A DNA stretch of 64,000 bases, from NCBI GenBank assembly GCA_030426905.1, contig JAUHXQ010000001.1, positions 461,626 to 525,625 of the forward strand. Direction: 5' to 3'. Within the stretch, counting starts at the first letter, position 1, and each line of letters begins with the position of its first letter. Position numbers and translations under genes: made by a program. Positions 19,669 through 28,935 of the stretch are shown here, one piece after another. The notes under the pieces were generated by a model. It did no database searches, was not told where the DNA came from, and saw only the letters and a program-made list of their open reading frames with translations. The DNA comes from Alphaproteobacteria bacterium. Lineage in GTDB: Bacteria > Pseudomonadota > Alphaproteobacteria > Rickettsiales > JABSSG01.

Positions 19669-21465
19669 TTAGTGAGACAAAAAGCTTGCTAATGTTTTTC
19701 CTATTACCGATATATCTTCTGTATTGTCGTGTAATAAAGTTTCGATGTTAGCATTACCAATAAATTTATAACTATCATCGTTTGGATGTGCTTTTAATTC
19801 TACTGCAATATTACATTTTTCAGCATATTCATAAAGGGGGTGAATGTCATCAAATTCTTGCTTTTTAAAAGCTTGATTGGTAATTAATAAATCATACTCA
19901 TACTCTAAGTGAGAATTAATTTTTGCTTGTACCTCACTTACTTTTTGATCTAAATATACGGATTCTACCTTGAATTTATTTTCATTGTTGAGTGCTGCGT
20001 ATGCAGGTAACTTAGAGGAATCATCGTCTCCATCATCATCTGGTGTTGTGCACCCTATGATATTATCATCAATAGGTTTTGTTGCTGTGAAAATATAAGG
20101 TTGATCATTGCTATCTTCCTCTTCTTTTATATCATTATGAGGGGTTTTTTCAGCAGAATATGCGGAGTTAGATGTTGACTTGTTATCGCCTTCTACGGTG
20201 TTATTTGTTGGCTCATTGTCTTTTTCTCCGTTATCTTCTGGCCTATCATTACTATTTGCTGTTTTTAAAGTTGCTTTTGCTTTGGTTAATTCATCTTCTA
20301 AATTTAAATCCTCTGTTACTGCAACATCAGGTAATCTTCGGTATAATAAGCGCTCGAAGTTATCATCATTAGGATTTGATGTATGCCCAGTACCTCTTAA
20401 CACAGGGAAAGATGGACTGTCTGTGCATTTGTCATTTACCAAGTCTGATATTCTCCCTAAAGGAGTGTTATTGATTGCTGTTTTAAGTTGGTTCAGATGA
20501 TCTGTATCTATCTCTGGTTTTTTTGACAAATATCCCATGAACTTATCATATGTCTCTAAAGTCTCTAAAGAATTTCTACTATCTTTAGATAAAGTAGAGT
20601 CAAAATTTAAGATGTCTGATAGCTTACCTAATATCTGATGTATATCAAGAATTTCCTCTGGACTAAAAGTAGGTTTTTCTGAATCTTTATTAACATGGTT
20701 TACAGGAAAAATAATATTACACTTATTTGCAGCTAATTTTGCTGATTTTAGCAAGTTTTCATGTTCAGCTAGATATTTTTCCATTAGTGCAGATATTATT
20801 CCAGGGCCTGAGTGTATCGCAATGTGAGAGAGCCAATCTGAAAGTTGATCTTTGTTAGGTCTATCGTTGATAAGATTTTCGTAGTTATAACTATCTGTTT
20901 CTTGATTTTGAACAGTTTCTAAAATTTTTTCCCTGCATTTACTTTCTAAATCATGGGGTAAATATAAAATATCATTATTAAGATTTAGTAAAACTTTATC
21001 ATATTTGCTAGTAATAATAAAATCTATATCGATATCTTTTAAAGTGTCGGAGGAGAGTACTAGTGCAGTGTCGAAATCGACATAAACTCCTTCTATGTCT
21101 GCTGCTCTTAGTAATAGTCTTATCATGTCTGCAGCTGCAATAGCTGCTCCTTTTTCATGAGTTAATTCTGCATCTATAAAGCTCAAAAATGTTGCGATAT
21201 TTTCATTAAGTATATCTTGGTTAATTAACGGATTTTTTATTTTTGTTTCATATGATAAAATTTTTATTCTGCCTGTGTAATCAAATTCAGATAATATTTT
21301 TTGAATCCCTTCTTTATTTGGTACATTGTCAGTCAGAATAAGCGTGACTGTATGACCAAGAGCAATATGCTTAACTATTTTAGCTATGTTACTATCTTGT
21401 AGTTCTCTTGGGTCATGATCGTTGGTAGCCCATATGTAAACAAATTTTGTTAAATCAATAATCAT
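19669..21465 (-). CDS. Protein with TcdA/TcdB-like DXD glycosyltransferase domain, candidate effector toxin
   Basis: The 598-residue protein opens with FVYIWATNDHDPRELQ, like the start of sugar-transferase domains in large clostridial toxins and related effectors. The core signature follows: AAADMIRLLLRAADIEGVYV then DFDT, giving D113, R116 and the metal-binding DXD at D130-D132. HSGPG at residues 218-222 matches the later T/S-G-P segment. Residues 270-400 look helical; 400-490 form an acidic low-complexity linker; 500-598 form a separate small domain. There is no signal peptide or membrane segment. By family it may transfer a sugar from a UDP- or GDP-sugar to a host protein; target and secretion route are unknown. 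Confidence 0.72.
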   Translation of the reverse strand: MIIDLTKFVYIWATNDHDPRELQDSNIAKIVKHIALGHTVTLILTDNVPNKEGIQKILSEFDYTGRIKILSYETKIKNPLINQDILNENIATFLSFIDAELTHEKGAAIAAADMIRLLLRAADIEGVYVDFDTALVLSSDTLKDIDIDFIITSKYDKVLLNLNNDILYLPHDLESKCREKILETVQNQETDSYNYENLINDRPNKDQLSDWLSHIAIHSGPGIISALMEKYLAEHENLLKSAKLAANKCNIIFPVNHVNKDSEKPTFSPEEILDIHQILGKLSDILNFDSTLSKDSRNSLETLETYDKFMGYLSKKPEIDTDHLNQLKTAINNTPLGRISDLVNDKCTDSPSFPVLRGTGHTSNPNDDNFERLLYRRLPDVAVTEDLNLEDELTKAKATLKTANSNDRPEDNGEKDNEPTNNTVEGDNKSTSNSAYSAEKTPHNDIKEEEDSNDQPYIFTATKPIDDNIIGCTTPDDDGDDDSSKLPAYAALNNENKFKVESVYLDQKVSEVQAKINSHLEYEYDLLITNQAFKKQEFDDIHPLYEYAEKCNIAVELKAHPNDDSYKFIGNANIETLLHDNTEDISVIGKTLASFLSH

Positions 21466-21600
21466 AACATGTGTATTTAATTAATTCTTGATCATAAAAA
21501 TATCATAAAAGATAAAAGATATCAATTTTTATCTTTTTACTTAAAATTGATAGTTTCGAGCTAAGTTTTAATTATTACAGCTTACAACATGTTTCGGAGA

Positions 21601-22110
21601 TTATCTGCTTCGGGAGTTTTTTTTAGGGGAAGGACCTTGATGAAAAGTAGTTGGTTTACGGTTACGACTAAAAACACTGGAAGCTTTTTCTGTAAGTGAG
21701 CTTGCCATGTCTTTAACTTTTTTACTAATTTTTGAGGTTAAACTTTTATCTTTTTTTTCCTGTCTGATTATTTCTTTTGCTAACTCTTCTTTCATAAAAT
21801 GATTTCGGCGAGCTTCTGCTTTTTTATCTGCGAATTCTTTAGTGCTGCTATACCTGTTTAAGCTATTTAACTCCTTTTTAGCTTTTTGTCTTTCTTCAGG
21901 AGTTTCTCCTTGCCTCGTTTTGCGACTAAAGTGATCCTTAGTTGCTCCTAGACTGTAGATTATTGGTTTCTTTTTTTTCTCTTCTGCTACTTTTTTATTA
22001 GCTTTTTTTTCTAATTCTTTCTTTACCTTGTTTGCTACTTTAGGTGATAAATTTGCTTTTTTTATTAAATCTTCTATTGTTTCTCTATTATTTTTTTTTG
22101 CTTCAGCCAT
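21601..22110 (-). CDS. Highly basic hypothetical protein, 169 aa
   Basis: I do not recognise the family. About a third of the residues are Lys or Arg, with KKANKKVAEEKKKK near 31-48 and a tail ending SPKKNSRSR. Long helices with alternating Lys/Glu suggest coiled-coil or nucleic-acid binding. There is no signal peptide. It lies between the glycosyltransferase-like gene and aspS, all on the minus strand but with gaps above 100 bases. Possible roles include a nucleoid protein or a secreted, nucleus-targeted protein, given the arginine/lysine clusters; neither is shown. Confidence 0.65.
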   Translation of the reverse strand: MAEAKKNNRETIEDLIKKANLSPKVANKVKKELEKKANKKVAEEKKKKPIIYSLGATKDHFSRKTRQGETPEERQKAKKELNSLNRYSSTKEFADKKAEARRNHFMKEELAKEIIRQEKKDKSLTSKISKKVKDMASSLTEKASSVFSRNRKPTTFHQGPSPKKNSRSR

Positions 22111-22225
22111 AGTAAAAATAAGTTTATTTTTTAGTAATAATTTAATTGTAGCTGAGTAATATTAATTAATTATTAATGTCACTATAATAGCTGCATTACG
22201 CAAGTGAACCTAGATAGAAGAGTTA

Positions 22226-24049
22226 CTATTTTTTTTGCTTTTCAAGCTTCTTGCCAACATTAGACAAACTTATATGAAGCTCTTTCAGCTGTTTATCGTC
22301 TGCTGCGGAAGGTGCCTGCATCATAATATCTTCTGCTTTTTGATTCATTGGGAAGAGTATCACTTCTCTGATATTTGGCTCATCAGCAAGCAGCATTATT
22401 ATTCTATCAATACCAGGTGCAATACCTCCATGAGGTGGAGCTCCATATTTAAAGGCTTTTGCTAAGGCGCCAAAATGATTATCAACATATTCTTTTGAAA
22501 AGCCAAGAATTTGAAATGCTTTATATAAAATTTCAGGTTTGTGATTTCTAATAGCTCCACTACATAACTCTATACCGTTGCAAACAAGGTCATATTGATA
22601 TGCTTTTATAGACAGAAGCTTATCCACAGTATCTGCATTTTTTAGAGCTTCCATCCCGCCCTGGGGCATAGAAAAAGGATTATGACTAAATTGTGGCTTA
22701 CCAGTATCTTCATCTAGTTCGAAATAAGGATAATCAGTTACCCAACAAAGCTCAAATCTATCATTAGCAATTAAATCTAGCTCTTGTCCTAAATGATTGC
22801 GTACTAGTCCTGCAATTCTTGCAGCTTCCAATTCCTGATCGCAAGAGAGAAATACTGCGTCGCCGTTATTAAGGCCAGAAACTGCTCTAAGTTTAATTAA
22901 TTTTTCTGAAGATAAAAATTTTGCTATAGGTCCTTTGGCTTCTCCTTTTTCGTCAAAGATAATATAAGCAAGGCCTTTGGCTCCTTGTCCTTGAGCAAAA
23001 CTTATCATTTTATCAAAAAAGCTACGTGGCTTATCAGCAGTTCCAGGAGCAGGAATAGCACGTGCTATTGCCCCCTTATTAATGTTAGATGCAAATATTG
23101 TAAAATCAGAATCTCTAAAAATTTCTGTTACATCTGAAATTAAAATAGGATTACGTAAATCAGGTTTATCACAACCATATTTTAGCATTGCTTCTGCATA
23201 AGTTATCCTTTGGAAGGGAGTGTCAGAAGTAGATTTATTTCCGTAAGTAGTAAATATTTTATGAATAACTGGTTCAATAGATGCGAAAACATCTTCTTGT
23301 GTTACAAAAGACATCTCAACGTCAAGCTGGTAAAATTCTCCAGGAGATCTATCAGCCCTAGAGTCTTCATCTCTAAAACATGGAGCTATCTGAAAATATT
23401 TATCAAACCCAGAAGTCATGATTAATTGTTTAAAAATTTGTGGTGCTTGGGGTAAAGCATAAAACTTACCAGGGTGCATTCTACTAGGGACAAGGAAGTC
23501 TCTAGCGCCCTCAGGAGATGTAGAGGTTAAAATTGGCGTTTGAAATTCCATGAATCCTTGAGCAAGCATTTCCTGTCGCATGAGGTTTATTACAGAAGAA
23601 CGTAGGATGATATTATTATGGATTTTTTCTCTTCGTAAATCTAGATATCTATATTTAAGCCTAATATCTTCACCATAATCACTATCGGTATTTACTTGTA
23701 GGGGTAAAGGATCGGCTTCTGACTCGATATGAAGAGTTTCTACCCCAACTTCAATTTTGCCCGTAGGCAAATCATTGTTTATTGTTTCTTTGGTGCGTTT
23801 TATCACTTTACCAGTAATAGTAATGACGCTTTCGTTAGGAATATTATTTGCATAACTGCGTAACTTGTTATTATCATCAAATAACAGCTGAGTAATACCG
23901 TAGTGATCTCTTAGATCAATAAATAATAAATGCCCATGATCTCTCTTTCGATGCACCCAACCGGAAAGCTTCACTGTTTCAGAAACATTTTCTGTAGTTA
24001 AATCTCCACAACTATGAGTACGAAAAGGATGTTGCAACTGCTGTGTCAT
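22226..24049 (-). CDS. aspS: Aspartyl-tRNA synthetase (bacterial type)
   Basis: A 607-residue class II synthetase. The OB-fold anticodon domain comes first (FRTHSCGDL, then [20 protein letters not shown] near 28-47). Class II motif 2 is seen in [20 protein letters not shown] near 215-234 and motif 3 near the end ([14 protein letters not shown]). The inserted GAD domain typical of bacterial AspRS lies between (about 290-400). GatCAB is also encoded here, so this enzyme may be non-discriminating and charge tRNA-Asn as well, though this depends on whether asnS exists elsewhere. Its start overlaps the stop of the upstream amidase by four bases. Confidence 0.97.
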   Translation of the reverse strand: MTQQLQHPFRTHSCGDLTTENVSETVKLSGWVHRKRDHGHLLFIDLRDHYGITQLLFDDNNKLRSYANNIPNESVITITGKVIKRTKETINNDLPTGKIEVGVETLHIESEADPLPLQVNTDSDYGEDIRLKYRYLDLRREKIHNNIILRSSVINLMRQEMLAQGFMEFQTPILTSTSPEGARDFLVPSRMHPGKFYALPQAPQIFKQLIMTSGFDKYFQIAPCFRDEDSRADRSPGEFYQLDVEMSFVTQEDVFASIEPVIHKIFTTYGNKSTSDTPFQRITYAEAMLKYGCDKPDLRNPILISDVTEIFRDSDFTIFASNINKGAIARAIPAPGTADKPRSFFDKMISFAQGQGAKGLAYIIFDEKGEAKGPIAKFLSSEKLIKLRAVSGLNNGDAVFLSCDQELEAARIAGLVRNHLGQELDLIANDRFELCWVTDYPYFELDEDTGKPQFSHNPFSMPQGGMEALKNADTVDKLLSIKAYQYDLVCNGIELCSGAIRNHKPEILYKAFQILGFSKEYVDNHFGALAKAFKYGAPPHGGIAPGIDRIIMLLADEPNIREVILFPMNQKAEDIMMQAPSAADDKQLKELHISLSNVGKKLEKQKK

Positions 24050-24804
24050 TGTTTTTGCTCACTATAATCTTTAACTTGTTTAACTATATTATTAAGAATA
24101 TTAATCATTTTACAATCTACCATACTATCTATACGCCTAGGATCAAAATGCCTTTTAAAAGCAATAACTACATCTCTCATCTTCTCACCATATACTCCGT
24201 CTATATTAATGAGGTATCCATAATCAGCTAAAAGCTGCTGTACCTTAATGACATTCTTACCTTCATCTTTATAATTTATCAAAAATTTTTCATTAGAATT
24301 GGTTTTTTGATAATTAGGGTATATTCCTACATTATTTTCAGCCATCCACTTCCAATCAAACTTTTGTCCTGGGTCATCTTTTCTTGAAGGAGCAATATCA
24401 GAATGAGCAACAATATTGTAGGGTAAAATACTGTATTTTTTTATTATATGTTTTGATAATTCTAAAACAGAATTCATTTGCTGACTAGTAAATTGTGTGA
24501 TTCCCTCATTCTCTGGATTTACATCTACTAATTCTATCCCTATAGAATAATCGTTTATTTTATTACGTCCTCGCCAAAAACTCTCCCCAGCATGCCAGGC
24601 TCTATACTGATCTTCAACTAAGCGATAAATTTTTCCGTCTATATCAATAACATAATGGCAGCTTACTGCCTTTGCTGGATCACATAATATGTTGACAGTT
24701 TCAGCAAAAGAAACATGCGTACTATGTATAACTAGAATCTCTATTGAATTATTTTCACGATCATCAAAGTTACTCGAAGAGTATTGATCTTCAATTATTC
24801 TCAC
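24046..24804 (-). CDS. N-acetylmuramoyl-L-alanine amidase with peptidoglycan-binding domain (AmiD/AmpD-like)
   Basis: The 252-residue protein has an Amidase_2 zinc domain at residues 20-155: VIHSTHVSF holds the first zinc His and [20 protein letters not shown] holds the second His and the Asp ligand. A peptidoglycan-binding-1 domain follows ([19 protein letters not shown], near 188-206). It cleaves the bond between muramic acid and the stem peptide. No signal peptide is visible, so it may act on recycled cytosolic muropeptides or leave by another route. Related amidases in Rickettsia and Wolbachia are thought to limit host sensing of peptidoglycan. It overlaps aspS by four bases. Confidence 0.92.
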   Translation of the reverse strand: MRIIEDQYSSSNFDDRENNSIEILVIHSTHVSFAETVNILCDPAKAVSCHYVIDIDGKIYRLVEDQYRAWHAGESFWRGRNKINDYSIGIELVDVNPENEGITQFTSQQMNSVLELSKHIIKKYSILPYNIVAHSDIAPSRKDDPGQKFDWKWMAENNVGIYPNYQKTNSNEKFLINYKDEGKNVIKVQQLLADYGYLINIDGVYGEKMRDVVIAFKRHFDPRRIDSMVDCKMINILNNIVKQVKDYSEQKQ

Positions 24805-24815
24805 GTCTGGCCTTA

Positions 24816-25562
24816 TTAATATCTACGATATTTATTAGCACGACTGAGCACAATATGAAAGTCATAAATTGCTGTGCCATAGCATGTACTAGCATCAGTG
24901 TTAAGTTGGGCAGGAATAAAATGATTTTTAGCAGTATGAGGTGTTTTCTGCTGAGTAAGCATAATTTTACCATGAAATCTAGGAAAATCAGGATGGTTTA
25001 CCGCGATATTAATATATTTTCTACTACTAATAGTGACTTCTTTTGGAGGCACTGTGATAAACATAAATCTTCCCTCATTAGTAGAATAAGTTTTACCAAA
25101 TCCATGCACTTCTCGGCACATTTTATAATTCATTTGGTATTTACGATAAGGATAAGCGACGCCAGCAATATATCTTGTTTCGCCATATTCATCATCTTGC
25201 CAAATTTCTATATTTGCATCTGAAACAGGTATACAGTTTTTATCTACTACAAGACCTCTGATAATAATATTATGTGCATATTCATTTGCAAATTCTCCTT
25301 CTGCTCTATTTAGATCATTATAGGTACGGAAACTGTCAGGACCAATATCTGTATAAGTTTTAGGTGTAACTACGCAGTGAGAAAAAGTACATGAAGGACA
25401 TAAAAATTTAGCAGGTTCTATAGGTACGGGTTTCTCTTTTTCCTGTTTTTTTCTATAAAATTTATGTTTATCATCGTCTAGATCGTAAAAAACTCCAGCG
25501 TGAATAATATTCACGAAGAAAGCTTGAATAAACAAAAAGTAAATTAGAATAAATTTAAACAT
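24816..25562 (-). CDS. Secreted intradiol-dioxygenase-like protein, probably non-catalytic
   Basis: The 248-residue protein has a signal peptide (about 1-22, ending HAG). It carries the beta-sandwich pattern of intradiol ring-cleaving dioxygenases: a C-x-x-C-x(4)-C segment and VVTPKTYTDIGPDSF near 65-78, then IIRGLVVDKNCIPVSDANIE and IWQDDEYGE near 98-125. In true enzymes the strand after GxYxFxTxxP holds a His-x-His iron pair; here the equivalent reads SSRKYINIAV without histidines. It may therefore be a structural or binding protein. Similar extracytoplasmic dioxygenase-like proteins are annotated in Rickettsiales. It lies 11 bases upstream of the amidase, in the same orientation. Confidence 0.68.
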   Translation of the reverse strand: MFKFILIYFLFIQAFFVNIIHAGVFYDLDDDKHKFYRKKQEKEKPVPIEPAKFLCPSCTFSHCVVTPKTYTDIGPDSFRTYNDLNRAEGEFANEYAHNIIIRGLVVDKNCIPVSDANIEIWQDDEYGETRYIAGVAYPYRKYQMNYKMCREVHGFGKTYSTNEGRFMFITVPPKEVTISSRKYINIAVNHPDFPRFHGKIMLTQQKTPHTAKNHFIPAQLNTDASTCYGTAIYDFHIVLSRANKYRRY

Positions 25563-25625
25563 TTGAATATTTTTATTTCTAAAAAGAGCTTACCTATAGC
25601 AACGCATGATAAACTTAACACAAGT

Positions 25626-26492
25626 TCAGCTATACAAGCCTCGCATATAAATTGTTTTTGCTCGTTTAAGTTTTATATTGTTTACAGTATTATTTTTTGC
25701 TTCAGCTCCTCTTAAGTCAGCATAACAAAAATTAGAGTTAAGTATTGTACTTTTCTCTATCTTCGCATCAACAAGAGAAGCTTTACTAAAATTTGCATTA
25801 GATAAGTTCGATTTTTTTATTTTTGCCTGGTAAAAGCTTGCTTTCTGACAATTTGCTTTTGAAAATATTACATTTTCTATTACTGCTCCATCAAATTTCA
25901 CACCAGATAGATTTGCATCGCTCAAATCAACATTTATAAGCCGAGCCCCAGATAAATTTGCTCCAGATAAATCAGAACCTTGTAAGTTTACCTTTTTTAA
26001 ATCACTACCAATTAACGATATCTCTCTTAAATCTGCAAATCTTAAGTCAGTCCTGTATAAAATTGCTCTATTCACGTTAGCTCCTTTCAAGACTGACCCA
26101 TACATATTTGCTTTTGATAAATCTACTCCTGTCATGTCTGCATAGCTAAAATTAGACATTTCTAATCTTGCTTTACTAAAATTAATGCCTCTTATGTTAG
26201 TTTTATTGAAATCCATATTACTTAAGTCATTGTTAGAAAAATTAAAGCCAAACTTGTCAGTAATTTTAAGATTAGAATTAGCTAGAATATATTTTTGTAA
26301 ATCTTCCTTATAAATGACAACGCTATTGTATTCTTGGAAAACTCTTTTTATATCTTTTGCAAAACTATTTTTATCATCTAACTCTGTATTTTTAAGTACA
26401 AAACCATAGAAATATAACATCAAAGCCACAATAGATATAATTAACAAATTCCATCCTAGTACGGAATTAACTTTATGTATTGATCTGCTCAT
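25626..26492 (-). CDS. Membrane-anchored pentapeptide-repeat protein
   Basis: A 288-residue protein with one N-terminal membrane helix (about 12-33, LGWNLLIISIVALMLYFYGF). From about residue 85 to 270 it consists of A(D/N)LXX-type pentapeptide repeats, for example DLSGANLSGARLINVDLSDA near 168-187, that fold as a right-handed quadrilateral beta-helix. The basic N-terminus suggests that the repeat domain lies outside the cytosol. The function is unknown; such repeats usually act in protein binding. It is convergent with nothing nearby and diverges from the FKBP-like gene at 26610. Confidence 0.88.
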   Translation of the reverse strand: MSRSIHKVNSVLGWNLLIISIVALMLYFYGFVLKNTELDDKNSFAKDIKRVFQEYNSVVIYKEDLQKYILANSNLKITDKFGFNFSNNDLSNMDFNKTNIRGINFSKARLEMSNFSYADMTGVDLSKANMYGSVLKGANVNRAILYRTDLRFADLREISLIGSDLKKVNLQGSDLSGANLSGARLINVDLSDANLSGVKFDGAVIENVIFSKANCQKASFYQAKIKKSNLSNANFSKASLVDAKIEKSTILNSNFCYADLRGAEAKNNTVNNIKLKRAKTIYMRGLYS

Positions 26493-26609
26493 AGTTAAAG
26501 TGATAAATAGTATTGCAACCTAAATATTAATAGCGATTACTTAATAAACAATTAATTAGTTAAATGAGAGTAGCTAATTATAGTAAAGCTATATATCAGC
26601 AAATGAAAA

Positions 26610-27653
26610 ATGAGATATAAACCACTAATAAAATTTATTATAGTTTGTTTTATTATTTATGCAGTTTACCAAGGTAATGCAAAAATTTTTGGCAAATGGT
26701 TTAAAACAACTACTGACACAGCATCATCTATAGCCAGAGATCATAAGTACCAAGAAAAATCTAAAAACCACTCACTGGAGAATAGTAAAGCTAATATTGA
26801 GTTTGCATCTAAAAGCGAAGATTCCATGATCTCTAACTTCACTGTTAATGTCCTAAATAAAATACTCGATAATCCGCACGGTCGCCTTATTTTTGAAGAG
26901 ATAGTAAATAAAACAGTGCAACAACAATATGGTGTTTTTGGTGACGATATTACTCACAAAACATATATAGCAAAAGATTTAGAATTAGGTAAAGGAGCAA
27001 CAGCTCAATGCGGTGCAAAAGTTGAAATTTTATACAATATTACAAATTCAGAAAATATAGAAATACAAACTCAAACTACTCCAATTAAAGCAAAGCAAAC
27101 ACTGGTTATTGGCTCTGATACAGTTAATAAAAGCCTTGAAAATGGTATCATTGGCATGAAAATAGGAGGAACAAGAAAAATTATCTTTGCTGATAAAAAA
27201 ACAGAAGTTTCTGACAAAAAAAATAAAAATTATCAGGTGTCAGAAGTTACTTTACTAGAAGTTAAAGATAGCCCGTCACAAAGTAGCAACAATATTACAG
27301 ACTTTGCATTCATAAAAAAAGAAGATTATCCAGGACAAATTTTTGGTGCCAAAATTATGTGCGGTGATAAAATCAGTACTCATTATAAAATATTCAATTT
27401 ATCTGGCAAGCTACTATACGACTCAAAATATCATGAGAAAAAAATTACTTTTGTTATAGGTGATAAAAAAACTCCTATCAGCATCTCAAGTGGTTTAATA
27501 GGATTAGCTAAAAATAAAACTAGTATTGTTCTGATAGCAAAGCCAGATAATGTGAATTACACAGATCACAATTCATATCAGCTTATACCTAAGCAGGTGA
27601 AGATACCAAAAGATGAAATGGTGATATTAGAAATTAACACCTCCATTCTCTAA
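26610..27653 (+). CDS. FKBP-like peptidyl-prolyl isomerase-related protein, membrane anchored
   Basis: The 347-residue protein has an N-terminal membrane helix (about 6-22). Residues 122-205 follow the FKBP pattern: ELGKGATAQCGAKVEILYNI, then LVIGSDTVNKSLENGIIGMK and a GGTRKIIF strand. A second, more degenerate copy appears to follow at about 240-347 (IMCGDKISTHYKIFNLSGK, later ISISSGLIGLAKNKTSIVLI). Several aromatic pocket residues of active FKBPs are not obvious, so activity is uncertain and a chaperone-only role is possible. It is likely periplasmic and tethered to the inner membrane. Confidence 0.72.
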   Translation: MRYKPLIKFIIVCFIIYAVYQGNAKIFGKWFKTTTDTASSIARDHKYQEKSKNHSLENSKANIEFASKSEDSMISNFTVNVLNKILDNPHGRLIFEEIVNKTVQQQYGVFGDDITHKTYIAKDLELGKGATAQCGAKVEILYNITNSENIEIQTQTTPIKAKQTLVIGSDTVNKSLENGIIGMKIGGTRKIIFADKKTEVSDKKNKNYQVSEVTLLEVKDSPSQSSNNITDFAFIKKEDYPGQIFGAKIMCGDKISTHYKIFNLSGKLLYDSKYHEKKITFVIGDKKTPISISSGLIGLAKNKTSIVLIAKPDNVNYTDHNSYQLIPKQVKIPKDEMVILEINTSIL

Positions 27654-27693
27654 ATATTATTATGCAAAATAGAAACTAGCTATGACTTCCAGC

Positions 27694-27933
27694 TTAACTA
27701 ATAGATCCTGGCAATATATGAATTGCTTTGCAATCATCACTGGTAACCTCACCTCTAGTATTTATTGAATCTGGGTGGCTGTCGATATAATCGTCCTCAA
27801 GTTTTATCAAATCATAACACCCTCTATGGTTTGGTAATTTATGATTAGGAGGAGGAAGAGCCCAAGCTTTTTTTGGAGTAGGTTTGTTATTATTATTTTT
27901 TTGGCTAGGTAAACTTCCTTTAGGGGAATGCAT
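27694..27933 (-). CDS. Small hypothetical protein, 79 aa
   Basis: Family not recognised. A TTG lies nine bases upstream in the same frame, but the ATG at 27933 is a better start. The N-terminal half is rich in Lys, Asn and Pro (a KKAWALPPPNHKLPNH stretch) and the C-terminal half is acidic. It begins 24 bases after the fabH stop on the same strand, so it could be the last gene of the rpmF operon. Short length and odd composition leave real doubt. Confidence 0.4.
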   Translation of the reverse strand: MHSPKGSLPSQKNNNNKPTPKKAWALPPPNHKLPNHRGCYDLIKLEDDYIDSHPDSINTRGEVTSDDCKAIHILPGSIS

Positions 27934-27956
27934 CTTTAACAATATAGTGGATTATA

Positions 27957-28916
27957 TCAATATTTTAGCAAGAAAGATCCCCAAGTAAAGCCTCCACCTG
28001 CAGCTGTAAGCATAATATTATCGCCTTGTGAAAAGCGATTGCTTGCTGAATCCAGAGCTAAAGGAATAGAAGCAGCTGAAGTATTTGCATGTTTATCTAG
28101 AGTAATAATAAATTTATTAGTAGCAGTAATCCCTAGTTTTTTTGCAATAGCCTCTATCATGCGATAATTAGCCTGATGAGGTACAAACCATGAAATATCG
28201 GATAAACTTAACTGAGCTTTTTTTGCAACAGTTAACATCGAAGCGGACATTTTTTCTACACCATGTTTGAATACTTCTCGTCCGCGCATAACAATACAAC
28301 CTGAGTTGCGAGTAGTTGCAACTCCGCCGTCAGTGTACAAAATATCAGCTAAACTAGCTTCAGTATGTATCTCAGATTCAATCAATCCTGATGTACTAGC
28401 TTTAGTATCTGCAGATAATACTACAGCTCCAGCGCCATCACCAAATAATACGCAAGTAGATCTATCTTGCCAATTAACGATGCTTGACATTTTTTCTGCC
28501 CCTATTACCAAACTATTGCGATAATTCCCTGATTTCATCATATTATTTGCAATATTTAGTGCGTAAATAAAGCCAGAACAAACTGCTTGAACATCAAAAG
28601 AAGTAGCTTTTTTAATATCTAGGCTTTTTTGTACTAGCGCAGCAGTAGAGGGAAAAGTTTTATCTGGTGTGGTTGTAGCTACAATAATTAGGTCTATATC
28701 ATCTTTAGCGATGGAATGTTTTAATAAAGCATTTTCTGCAGCTCTAGCTGCCATATAAGAAGTTGGTTCGCTATCGCTAGCTATATGACGCTGCTTAATA
28801 CCTGTTCTTGCGACAATCCACTCATCTGAAGTATCGACAGTCTTAGCAAGCTCATCATTTGTCACTATCTTTTTTGGAAGATATGAACCAGTAGATAATA
28901 TTTTTGTAGTAATCAT
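27957..28916 (-). CDS. fabH: 3-oxoacyl-ACP synthase III
   Basis: The 319-residue FabH condenses acetyl-CoA with malonyl-ACP to start fatty-acid synthesis. The thiolase-fold catalytic triad is visible: Cys113 in VQAVCSGF, His247 in WFVPHQAN, and Asn278 in KHANTSAA. RTGIKQRHIA near residue 37 and GDGAGAVVL near 159 are family signatures. Length is typical. It follows plsX by about 20 bases in the conserved rpmF-plsX-fabH order. Confidence 0.97.
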   Translation of the reverse strand: MITTKILSTGSYLPKKIVTNDELAKTVDTSDEWIVARTGIKQRHIASDSEPTSYMAARAAENALLKHSIAKDDIDLIIVATTTPDKTFPSTAALVQKSLDIKKATSFDVQAVCSGFIYALNIANNMMKSGNYRNSLVIGAEKMSSIVNWQDRSTCVLFGDGAGAVVLSADTKASTSGLIESEIHTEASLADILYTDGGVATTRNSGCIVMRGREVFKHGVEKMSASMLTVAKKAQLSLSDISWFVPHQANYRMIEAIAKKLGITATNKFIITLDKHANTSAASIPLALDSASNRFSQGDNIMLTAAGGGFTWGSFLLKY

Positions 28917-28935
28917 GAAAATGTCGCAAAATTAA

